Part shown: positions 13,101-25,900 of the stretch, piece by piece | Numbering within the stretch: position 1 is the first letter of the stretch | Layout of the letters: each line of letters begins with the position of its first letter | Assembly (NCBI RefSeq): GCF_918797505.1 | Contig: NC_092802.1 | Span: 18,001,883-18,065,882, forward strand | Origin: Bemisia tabaci | Taxonomy: Eukaryota > Arthropoda > Insecta > Hemiptera > Aleyrodidae | Length of the DNA stretch: 64,000 bases | Reading direction: 5' to 3' | Made by a program: the position numbers and the translations under genes | Notes under the pieces: generated by a model | The model's input: only the letters and a program-made list of their open reading frames with translations | Told to the model about the DNA's origin: nothing | The model's database searches: none

Positions 13101-16100
13101 TTATAATAGACATCCTGTAGATAGTCGATCGGCGAATTGATGTTATCAAAAAGTTCGGACTTTCTTCAAAAAACTGCGGAAGTCGAATCATGCTCAGCTT
13201 TTCAGGTATTGATCACCCTGTTGTTAGTCGATTGTTGAATCGATGTTATCAAAAAGTTCGGACTTTCTTCAAAAAACCGCGGAAGTCGAATCATGCTCAG
13301 CTTTTCAGGTATTGATGCACCATAGAAGACTTGATCGGGGAAAATTTTGCAACGAATCTGGAAGTTCATCCGGGGTGAAAATCGCACATGAAAACATAAA
13401 TCTATGTCCGATCAGCATTCGGGTCGAACTGCCCGAGTTTGCCTCATCAAGAATCGATTATTTATAATGGAGTCTAACGAAGGAAAAACAGGATTGCCAA
13501 CTTGAAACCATCGGCTCACGCACTAGATTCTCTCTTAAATATACCACCGTTTTTCTCGAATCTGGCAACCTTCGATAAACAAAATTCGCGTCGTGACGCT
13601 TCCCACGTCCACTGTTCATTGGTCTAATGGAGCGTGCAAGCAACGTTGTCATTTCGCCCTGGATGAAACTGAATTTTCCCCTAGATTTTTCGACGCGAAT
13701 TCGAATATTCCCGCCAAAACTCAAGACAGCGCGAGAGCTTTGAGGGTCCTCAAACAGGCAAACAAAGCTCGTGTTTTCGTCGTCTTGGATGTTTTGTCAC
13801 CCGCTTGAGCCGGTCAAACAATGCGCCCGATTAGATATGTCTTATCAGCCCCCCCCCCCCTCCCCCCTACTAGCTTCTTGCGATGTTATCGCTTGTTTTT
13901 TTTTTTCGGCCGCGTCGACGGAAGTGGTGAATTGGGGCGGGGTGGAAAGGACCAGCTGCCGAAATTTGATTAATTATCTGTGGCGTGGCGTGCTTTGCGA
14001 TGTATCGATTGATCTGTAATCTAAACCTATTGAAAAGGATCGATAAATATTGTGTTCGGAACGAACACCTTAATAATCGATTCTTTACCGAAGCTTCAAA
14101 AAGGGGAAGTATCGATGATCGAGCGTCCTGTTGTCGTAGTGTGCGTTCCTCGACCAAGCACCACGGTCTCAGGAGTCAGGTCTGATGTTGGCGAACAGCA
14201 CGACACGTTGCAGTAGTGAAGTTAGTGTTTTATTGATAACGAGCTTGCAGTTTTCACTGCGATAGGTAATAAAAATTGCACGATTAGTCGTCGTTATGTA
14301 ATGCCGCCAAATGAACTAACTGCCGCACAGTGGATCGTGGCAATCAGAGTGGTCGGTTTTGAAATTTTCGACTAAAACTGCAAATTTTGACGTTTGTTCC
14401 GTCAAATTCTACATTTCAAGGGATGCTTTTAAAAGAAAATTTCACAAGAAAACCAATGGAACCACTTTAAGAGCCTCAAAGTTTTGTGTAAACGGAGTTA
14501 AAGGCGTTTGAAGTTTCCAAATGTCCGACCTCTCCTATTGACTCGATCTACTGTATGCCGTGCTCCAACGCGACGGTGTCAGCGGTGAATAATCACGAAT
14601 CATGACGAACCATTCGCTTATTTGCCAGAAAGATCGCCTGGTTTTATCAGTCCGCCCTAGTGCCTTCAGCACTGAAAAAAAAATTGTTGAATTTTTTTTT
14701 TTTTTTTTATTTTTTAAAAAAAAGAGGAAAGGGAAGAAAGGGCGTTTTCGAGAAATTAAGTTGAATAATTTTTCGATGAAAAAGGAAGTATGACAGGAAG
14801 TCTGCAACGTTGCAAACGGTAATACGTGGTATCGCACGTGGACAATCGATTTAAAGCAGTGGCGTGGCGAGAATTGCGATATATCGATTGTTCTGCCATT
14901 TTAACCCACGGTAAAGAATCGATTATTAAGGTGTTCGCTGCGAACACCCTGTTTATCGATTCTTTTCCATAGGTTTATATGGCATAACAATCGATATATC
15001 GCAAAGCACGCCACGCCACTGATATAAGGCCTTCCTAAGGAAAAGGACTGTTTAAGAGACGATTATGATTTCAGTTTTTAACAGTGACGAGGCGTGAATG
15101 ATCGATCATCGATGATTTCCACATTATTTTGAAGCCATGGTGAAGAATCTATCATGAAGGTGTTCGTCGCGAACACCCTGCTCATTGATCCTTTCTTATG
15201 GCTTTAAATGGCAGATCAATCGATGCGTAGCAAAGCACGCCACGCAAATGGTCTGAAAAGCTCTGATCGAGTGTACTGTACAGTCCAGTAATAAAAATGT
15301 ATACTTTAATAGAATCTTCAGTCGGTCAGGAGGAGTGTAAACATTGGTGAGAAGGAAAACAAAGACATTGTGTACCTGCTGATATACGAGCGACTTGACT
15401 GACACAAATAACCCTGCATTCTAGACTGCGTGCAACAATATCAACATAATTCCGCCCAATATTTACTTTCCGCTATCATTCTGTTATCATGTTGACGTCA
15501 GCAACCTAACGACGCGATGATTAGCATTTTGTTCCTACTGATTCATTGTTACCACACTCTACACGAAGTCACTCCAAGAATCTTCAGCTATCTCCTACTT
15601 CTGTTTTTATTGTTGACCTTTTTTAACAGCTGCGGATTTAGCAAAGCTTTCCTATAAAAATGTTGATCTACTCTAAATGCGTTTTAAAAATTACATTTCT
15701 GATAAATTCACCTCATTGACAGGAACAATTACTTGAGATAAACAATTTCATAGATTAAAATGCTGAGATTTACGATTGCCTGAGGATTTCCTCAAACAGA
15801 TGGGGAACTATTTATGCTGTCTTTACATGTTTATTGTCATTTTTACTGTCTCGCTCTCCTTGCGGGTAGAGGAAGTATTGTCATTTTCATTTGTTATTTA
15901 TTTTTGTCTAGTGTTTGCATTCTTAATTATTAACACCACATCCCCAAGCAGATGGAGGTCTATAGAGAATACCGGTGGGGAAGGGGGGGGGAGTTAGATG
16001 GTAAAAACTTACCCGCAATTAATTACCCATTCCTGAAACGAATACAATTTTAGATCCCAGAATAAGGAGGAATGGGGGAGAAATCCGAACATTCTGAACC

Positions 16101-19100
16101 GTCTCCTTGCCCTTACGATTCACTGAAAAAATTAGATGAAAAGATTCGTAGAATTGGAAAAAGATACAATACTTACGTTGGTAATTTTTTAAGAGAGAAA
16201 TTTGTTCATCAACCGAGGTTCGTATATTTTATTCAAAGAAATGTACCTGTTATAAATAAGATCCAAGTTCTTGTTGAACTTAAACACTTCTTCATTTGAA
16301 TTGGCACGAAAATTCTTCCACTCAAAAGAAAAGGGGAAAAAATCCCGAAGTAAGAGATATTGTTTCTTAAATTAAAAAAAAAATAGTGGAGGCAAAAAAT
16401 TGCCTTTGAATCTACGAAAATTAAAAATTGAAAAAAAATCCTCTATACAAATTTATTATAAATATCGATCTCGCTTAGCTGCCTTAACGAGAATCGATCG
16501 TTTCACATATATTTAAATGTAGAAAAACAGTGTTGCCAAGTTTCAAGACTCGCCTCTGCCCAGAACCCCTCACGGACTCGCGATCATACCCAGGATGCAT
16601 TACCAGTGACGTGGCGTGCATTGCGATGTATCGATTGTTATGCCATTCAAAGCGATGGTTAAGAATCATCTTAATAATCGATCCTTTTCCATAGGTTTAA
16701 ATGGCATAACAATCGATATATCGCAACTCACGCCACGCCACTGTGCATTACGACTCCTGTCGGATCTTTGCCCCCGCACCCCCACCGTCTTGAACACTGT
16801 TGCCGTTTTTATGGACAATAAATTAATTTTCCCCCAAGAAACAAGCACAACGCATCCGAGATTTCGAAAAGAGGCAACATCGTCAAGCTCATTACATACA
16901 CTAAACGCGCTTGGTCAGGCGTCACCCCGACTTAAACTCAGACGTGAACAGCATGCAGAAAACACTCACTCTGCCGTGATAAGGAAGAACGTCGTATCAG
17001 CCTTTAGCCGTTGCCAAATTTCCCTTAAGAAAATACGGATATCAAAGGAAACTTGCTACTACTTTTCTTCCAACTTCACAGAACATTCCTAACGTAATTT
17101 AATCTAATGTGTCTGACAATTTCAATGAAATATTGTTTACGGTTTTCCTCAAAAATGAATATTTTACCGAGAGAAATTTGGCAGCATTCGAATATTCATA
17201 CTGCTTTTTTACTAAACACGACAGAACAGTAGTAAGTGTCCTGTGTCGTTCGGAATGATGGTCGTCCAACGTGAGGGCGTATCTGAATTTCCACGTGAGC
17301 CCTGTTTTACATACGAATGCATACTTCAGGGGGCTCATCGGGGAAATCGAGTTACGCCCTTTCGTCAGAGGAGCAACATAATGTCCCAGACACCTTTTAT
17401 GCAACGGCATGTGGGAGTGACAGCTTAATTACGACAAGTTTATCTCGGAGCAGTCCAGAAAATCATTGCATTTTTCTACGATATCCCAGTTTTGAGTAGA
17501 AAGCGTCCTTGCAATTTTTCCATGCTGGAAACCCGACTGAAAAATGTACCCACATGTTAACTTGTCCTCGGTTGTACTTGAGGGTAGAAATTATCAAAAT
17601 ATTAATTTTAAAGTACTCATACCTTAAACTAAAAGAAAAGTGATGTTCTACACGTAACAAAACAAATAGCGATTTGGGTTCGCAAACTTTTGCATTAAAG
17701 GGCAGCGTTGAGCAGAAAGGAACCAAGCCACGTCAGCTATCGCCAAATTTAATTAGGCAATTTAGTTTTTTACATGAAAAAGTTATGTGCGTTTTTGTGC
17801 AAATTTCATCAGAGGCTTTTCTTCATAGTTTAAAGCAAATTCCTTAAAATTTTCAAAGGGATCCGCACAAATGTTCTCTTGTAAAAAATTAAATTGCCCT
17901 GTTAAATTTGGCAATAACTGATGTGGCTTGGCTTACATCACTTGAAAACAACGATGCAAAGTTTGTGCAAACTTGCACCCAATAAAAACACCGATAAAAA
18001 CATACGCTGGAAAAAAAAAACACATTGGATCTAGAGTCCAGACTCTTAAAAACATCGACAATAAAAAATACTCTTAATTCAATCAGATTTAAGCTTAAAT
18101 CAAGAACCAAGCCTCCTAATTTGAGCGGATTTCCTTTTGATTTAAGCTTAAATCTGATTGAATCAAGAGTCCTTTTTCTTGTCAATGTTTTCAAGAGTCT
18201 GGACTCTAGATTCAATGTGTTTTTTTTTCCCAGTGGAGTAGATTTTACCATACTCTGACACAGTGATCCAAGTATGGTTATGAACACCAGATTGTATGGT
18301 AGCATTTACCATATTGTGGTAAGAATCACTTGAGTTCTGGTGAATACTATTATAATGCTGGTCATTTTCATTAAATAGTATCACTGTGTAAAATATCAAG
18401 TAAGCCTATTGTAGCCGTTACCATACTTGTTTTTGTGAATCAGCTCGGTCGAGGGTACTTCTTGAGGTTTTTTCCCACTGACGTGTTGATTCCTAAGTAG
18501 AGACAGCTTAATCTTTTTTTAAATTGTTTTACGCTCAGGAAATTTCTGTAGTACCGTAAAAATTTACTCAGAGCATCATTGAATTATGTATACTAGTGCC
18601 GACTCAACCGCACAGGTGACGACAAACTGACTTACGGTGAACTTTACAAGCTTCGCTCGTCCAGCGGAAATAAAGGCCTTGTTGAGTTAGCGGAAACGGA
18701 TGTAGTTGTGGTAGACCTGCATTGCTGAATCCGAAAGATAATTGTGCGTCGCTTGATGATAAAACTCTCGGCAGAAGCGCATGAAAATCGCCCATAGCGT
18801 TGAGCATGCATTATGAGGGTAAAAGTTTGGATCGACAATTTGAATAATTGCAGTTGATACAAGAAGCATTTCTGATGGCTCGGGCAGCTTTTTGTTCAGT
18901 AGAATTTCTGTATATCCAGTTCTTTGGAATCAGATATGCCTCTGAAATTTCTGTAAACTTTATCGAGTACAATTTGATTTAATTTCCTTTAAGCTTGAAG
19001 GATTTTATAACCCCTCATTGAAATGTAGATTTTTCCTAAAATTTAGTATAAATTTTTGTCAAAATTAAAACATATTTCAGAAAGAAATTGGAACTTCATA

Positions 19101-22100
19101 TTGAAATATTTGAGTGAAATAGCGGTGTATTTTGATAAAACTTGCCTTTCAGCGAGGTGTAGAATCGTATTCCATAAGGATTTTTGTATTTTAAGATTGT
19201 AACGAGTTTTGGTGGATTTTTCTACCGTATTCCCCATGTAACACCGTCCCCTTATACGTTTTCGTGAAATGTCGAAAATCCCAGACTTAAAACCCTTCAC
19301 TCCCGTAAGCCCAGACATGTTGCCATGCCATTATCGCGGGCCTGAAGCCGACTTACGTACTTTTACCCGTCCTGTCGTGCTACGGAAAAACGCCGAATGA
19401 GCATTCGAATGTTGCCAAATTGCCTCTTAAAAATATTTATTTTTGAAGAATGTTATGCATATTTTTCCGTTAAATTTTCAGACGATTAGGACCAAATTAC
19501 GAACAAAATCCCCTGAAAAATCTGAAGAAAAACATTCACACATTTCCCAGAAAATTCTGGATTTGTCGAAGGAGACTTGGCAACCAATGGCGAGGCGTGA
19601 ATGATCGACAATCGATATTTCCCCATTTGAGCTGTGGTAAAGAATTGATACGTAGGGTGTTCGTTGCGAACACCCTACTAATCGATCCTTTCCCATAGGT
19701 TTAAATCTTAGATCGGTCGATATATCGCAAAGCACTGTTGGGTACGTACAGAGGCTCATACGGCGTTCTTTCTTTTAGCACGGCAGCGTTTGCGTGGGTA
19801 CACAAACGTGCGTTCAACAGGGTAGAAGGGGGGTGGGCGGGACTAAATTTGGCCCTGGCCATGAACTGCAGCTCAGGTTAACGCCGTGCCGCGGCGGACG
19901 TTACTGCCGCCACCGTAACGATGCTGCGCCCGAGCTTGGATGTCGTTCGATAAATTACGTCTCTCCGAGGTCCGTAACAACCACCCCCTGCGCGTGTGTG
20001 CGAGACACGCAGGGAGCACGTGCGCGCGCAGGGATTCCGCGGTAGCGGCACGCGAAAAATTGCAAGGGTCGTTGACGGGTTGATCCCAACCCCTCGTACA
20101 TACTCAGCTTTGTTTTGTCGCACAATGGAGATGTTGCATGTGTGAGGAATTTGCGATTTGACTGTTGATTCTTCTGTAAAAGTTCGCGAGGAACACGATG
20201 GTGCCACTGGTTTTCTCTGAAATCAACTCCCAAGCTCAAAAAAAGCTCTCAAGTTTAGGCCAAAATGGAGGGGATATCCCACGCTATCCTGAGAGTCCAT
20301 CTCTACATCAAGGTAAACTCTCCATGCAAAGATAGGGAGCAAATACATTAGCAGGGATGCCAAGTTTTCAGTTTTGGAGTCCCCAAATAAAGTGGCAGCC
20401 CTGTCAATGTATTTGCTCCCTATCTTTGCATGGAGAGTTGGTCTTGATATAGAGGTGGACTCTCAGGATAGCGTGGGATATCCCCTCCACTTTGGCCTCA
20501 ACTTGAGAGCTTTTTTTGAGCTTGGGAGTTGATTTCAGAGAAAACCAGAGGCACCTTGGTTTTTCTCGCGAACTTTTACAGAAGAATGAACAGCAGTCAA
20601 ATCGCAAATTCCTCACACATGCAACATCTCCATTGCAAGGGTCGTTGACGGGTTGATCCCAACCCCTTGTACATACTCACCTTTGTTTCGTCGTTTATTT
20701 TGTGCCGGATTCGCATCCCGACGTCTTGTCGTAAGGTAGCCGTGCCACTAGCGGTGGTATCATCAGCGTTTTCTAAAGATCAATGATCATTTGCCAAGTC
20801 TCGGAATTTTCCCGCTCTGAGGAAAGTATAGTCCGGTCTTTCTAATGGACTGTAAATACGGTTGTTTGAATCGGCCGTACTAACTCGGTTCGTGTGACCC
20901 GACTCTCGGTTCTTACTGCTTAGAATTTTGTCCTTAATTCAAAATTGACGTTTTTCCCTCCGCGGCCAGACAATATCTGCGCGAGACGCGGGACAGCGTG
21001 TCAGGAAGTTGAAACTGAAATAGAGGGACGAGGGGTTACGTCTGTCACAGATCTGTCACCAACTTAATGAGTGATGAGTTTGATGGGTGTCGGGACGTAG
21101 GATGCAACATCGATGTCAAACTAGGTGATAAAATGGTGGACACTGGTAAAAAAAACCTCTTGGACCAATGCCGCATTGCATTGACTTAAGAGTGCAGTTT
21201 CTTGTCGCCGGATTTAAGATTCTTGAACTCTTGTTTCAAGCGGATTTTGCATTGATTCAAGCGGATTTTTCATTGAAACAAGAGTCCAGACTTTTAAATC
21301 CGGCGACAAGAAACTGCACTCTTGAACCAAGAGGTTTTTTTTACCAGTGATTCTCGCGCATCGCCGCACAGTGGATCGAGTCAATCAGTAAGGTCGGTGG
21401 ATGGAATATGACATTTTTTACTAAAACTGCAAATATTTATGTTTATTTCGTCACATTTTGAATTTGAAGGGGTACATCTAGAAGAAAATTTCACGAGAAA
21501 AACAATGAAATCAATTTTGGAACCTCAAAAATTGTATAAACGGAGTTATATGCGTTTAAAGTTTCCAAATTTTCTCCGACCTCTCCTGTTGACTCGATCC
21601 ATTTTGCGTCGTTGAGAGGAAATTGTTTTTTTCTCTCCAAAGGAAAAATGGGGAAAAAGCAAGTCTCTGCAGTATATTGCTTCTGTTATTATTATATTTT
21701 TCCTCTTACAATTCTCTGCAGTTGCTCACGAGAGATACGAATAAATGAATGGACTTTGAATAGTAAAACCACTCAAAAACAGTGGCAAGGTGTGAATGTA
21801 TCGAGGATAGCTATTTCCCCATTTGAAGCTATGGTAAAGAATCGATTATTAAGGTGTTCTGAGAACATCCTGATAATCGATCCTTTTCCATAGGTTCAAA
21901 TAGTAGGAGCCATTACTTTACCATTGGAAACCAGGTTTAGGTACCAAAGAGAAAGATACGTACATAACCGTGAACAATCACTGACTTTACTGTCGGTCTT
22001 TTGAACGCATGCCATCTCAAATTCTTTTTTTTTCTGTACGTAAGGGGAAATATGCACGGCAGGAATCAGACGTGAGAGCACGTTGATAAAAATTGAGAGA

Positions 22101-22877
22101 TTTTTTGCGTTTTTATGTTGGGTTTCTTTAAATACATCTATTTCGAAGGAAGTTAGGTTGCGCCGCGACAATGAAAAAAAAAATGCGCCTTCGAAAGCGG
22201 GAAATTTGAAAACGCGTATTTAAGATTTATGCAAAGTTTTCGTGAAGACGTCACATTTTTGACATATTTGATGAGCCCACCGAATTTTTTATGCCATTTT
22301 ACTTGTAAAAAGTCTATTCACCACCTTGTATCTCTCATGTGCAATATACTATAGGGGGATAAGGAGAAAAAATACAGGAAACCAAGATATCTCCTTGAAA
22401 ACAGCAAAAGACAAGCATTGTTCTTCGATCTGACAATGAGGAGAGAGATAAAATAGGCCCGTCCAGACGGATATGGGGAGGAGGGGAAGTGACGGGAAGC
22501 AGACGTTGAACTGCTAATTGCAAAAAAAGGGACGCGGCTTCGGAATTTCGCGACGTTTCAAGTTTCAAAACCGTCAAAAGTTCTCGAGATGAACGACACA
22601 AGCTAATTCCATAGGGAAAATGACTTGCTGTCAGCCATCAATTCAACAATTTTGATGAACATTCCCTTATCTTTAAACAGAGATACATTCCATTGCCAAT
22701 TTCTGAAAAACGATACCAGTCTTGCGAAAGCAACTTTTCCTATCATAAATGGAGCAAGCCACATCAGCTATTGACAGGGCAATGTAATATTTTAGGAGAA
22801 AACGTTTGTGCGCATTTCTTTGAAAATTTTAAGGAATTTGCTTCGCACTCCGTATCATGTCGTTCTTTTGAGACTGC

Positions 22878-22915
<38 letters not shown>

Positions 22916-25900
22916 GCTGCACTCTAGATGAATTTTTCTAAAAATATTAATATCTGTTACTTGATTTTTGATCATTTATGTAAAAAACACACGCTTCCAC
23001 TGTGACTTCGACTGTATAACTATTGACGAAGGTCCTAGTAGAAGCGTGAGTATTTTACGTACATATATGTTCAAAAAGTTGGAAAAAAATTGTCTGGGGA
23101 TGACAAAGTTTGCTGGGGAGGGGGAGGGAGAGCAAAAAATATCTCGGAAATCCCTGTTAACTGTGGTCCAATCAGCGCTCACAATCTGAGTCTGGGAATT
23201 TTAGTACCTAAAATTTTGATTTCGCGGGAATTCGCAATCTTCCGTAAGTTTGATTCGTTTCACGCCACCCAGCGGTTTGTTCATCGACGAATGCACTTAC
23301 GGAGTTACGGCTGTCCTCCGTAGAATGTCAGAACGGTAACCGAAGCTGCTCTTCGATTGTTGAATCGTTATCGAATGACCTTGATCGATATATAGTATTG
23401 TTAAGATAGGGATTTATCGATCAGAAGCATTCGATAACGATTCAACAATCGACCCGCTGCTCCTCGATTGTTGAATCGTTATCGAATGACCTTGATCGAT
23501 ATATAGTATTGTTAAGATAGGGATTTATCGATCAGAAGCATTCGATAACGATTCAACAATCGACCCGCTGCTCCTCGATTGTTGAATCGTTATCGAATGA
23601 CCTTGATCGATATATAGTATTGTTAAGATAGGGATTTATCGATCAGAAGCATTCGATAACGATTCAACAATCGACCCGCTGGATGGCGTGTCCCGCATCC
23701 TCCCTTTTGCCACGGTCCGGTAATTTCGGATTTGTTGATGTTGTGTGGCCCACCTCGCCGCGCCCGCGGTCAAGCGGCGCACAGCGGATCGAGTTATGAA
23801 ATTTTTGACTAAAACTGCAAATTTTGACGTTTTATTTCGTCACATTTCAAATTTTAAGGGGTGATTTTGGAAGAAAATTTCACGAGGAAACCGACGGACC
23901 CACTTTTAGAACCTCCAAGTTTTGTTTAAAAGGAGTTATAAGCCCTTGAAGTTTCCGAATTTTGTCCGACCTCTCCTAATGACTCGGTCCGCTGTGCGGC
24001 GCTGGATCTCTCTTCCCAAGGCCGCGGGAATAATTTCGGTCCAATTTTTTATCCACGCTTATCTCATGACCGAGTGCCCCCCTCCTCCCGGGCTCGGGCC
24101 CGCGTGGTGCAGCCGAAAACTACGCCGTTGTTTTGACCGGGCGTTGCTGCGGAGAGAGGAGGCTCCATCCATTCTACCCAGCCAGTGCTGGGAAATCAGT
24201 AATTTTCCTCTCACAATTAGAAATACATTTATTTCATCGCACAACTTAGCAACCTTGGAAGAGTCTGCGGCCGATGGACAATTCTGTCTGGTCGCCAGAA
24301 AAGTTGGATGAGCGATTTGTTACCAAATAGCGCAGTGATCTCGCTATGTTTTCTAAGGTTTTAAAAGAGAAAAAATTATATCTTCAAAATTTTTGAAATG
24401 TTATCCTCCTGCTCTGCATTCTGTGCGTATTGCATATTTGGCTCCTGCAATTTTAAGAACTATAATCAGAAGTATATTCAAGCTTATTTTAAATGTGAGT
24501 CTTCGCTAAGGTTTTTCCTCTTCTTTATGTTTTAGGATGGCGAATTCACTGCTAATGACACAGACTGGATTTGGAACTGGAGCAGTCGCCCTGATTCACT
24601 CCCTCCCAAGTGAGTTCCCACGCTTTGTTTTTATTTTTTAATTTTTCAAGTCATCAAAAAATTTCATTATTAAATAAATTAACTTTAAGACTATTCATGC
24701 AGTCTTGGAGGCGCTGGCGCTATGCGTTTCACGCCGACCGCTGCTGACCACACTGTTTGGCGCAATGCGTGAAGTATTCATGTAGTCTTGTAGGCGCTAT
24801 GCGTTTCAAGCCGAGGCCGACTGCTGCTGACCGCAGTGTATTTGACGCAATGCGTGAAGTATTCATGCAGTCTTGTAGGCGCTTTATGTTTCATGCCGAC
24901 CGCCGCGCCGCTCTGTACCAGGTCAAATTGCGTATTTGGTTTCTCTCTTAACTCGACGAAGGACGAACTCTTAAGCCGACTAAACTCGACTTGACTTTTC
25001 TCAACTTAATTCGAATTAGGTGACCCTTGTATCACTGAAAGACGACACAATTAGAAATTAATATACTTTTATTCTCAGGAAATGAGAGGTTTTGTCGCCT
25101 TTTCTCGTTTGTAATTTATTTTCTGAATCCGATTGTTTTCTCTTATTTTTTGATACCTACATTCTAAAAGATTGCAAAAGCCGCCATGAGCCGCGGCCCA
25201 TGTGGCCGCCCCCTTAATGCGGCCCTGTCACTGCCATGGCAAGGACAAACGCATGACAAGCATTCAAATTTTGCCAAACTGTCTCTCGGAGAGTATTTAT
25301 TTTTGAAGAAAGTTGTGCATATTTTCAGATATTTTAGATCAAATTACGAACAATGAATAAATATTTATACAAACTGATTGCGGTGGACGCACGGGTCGTA
25401 AGACAGTATGTTGGAGTTTTTTAGCCATCGTGCGTCAAAAATTCAGCATAAAGCTGAAAATCTCAATACAACAAATATTTATACATTTTCCCAAAAACTT
25501 AAGAATTGTCAAAGGAAAGGGAACGTCTGAAGGCTCATACAGCGTTTCTACCCAACACGACAGATCAGTAGCTATACGTAGTGCTTCCAATTTTTTTTTA
25601 GGTATCAGCTGTTCTTATCCCAATCTATACAAGATTTAAGAAGCATCGAATAATTATTTGCTCCTTCTTGGTATTTCAGCCCATGAGTTTCAATCATTCA
25701 GGCATTTAATGCGTATCCAAAACTTATCACCAAAGCAGTAAAAAAAATGAACTTTCATTATTTTCTAATTTGATCAACCCCTAATATGGTTTCATCACTC
25801 TGCCCAAAAAATTTCAACGGATATCTGGCTACGAAGGCCAGAAATATAATTTATACTGTTAGAGTACAGTGTAATTTTTTGTTTGAGTTATACCAAGTAA

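Noticed and set aside
15776..15997. Hydrophobic ORF starting near MGNYLCCLYMFIVIFTVSLS on the plus strand
   Set aside because: The donor is mediocre and the only nearby acceptor (before 16060) leads to stops in every phase.
18163..18399. 78-codon minus-strand ORF MIFYTVILFNENDQHYNSIH...
   Set aside because: Half of it is the right arm of the 225-bp palindromic MITE and the rest is A/T-rich intron.
24757..24951. ORF MAQCVKYSCSLVGAMRFKPR...
   Set aside because: It is the tandem GTCTTGTAGGCGC unit read through, and the same peptide pattern appears at 38984-39316.
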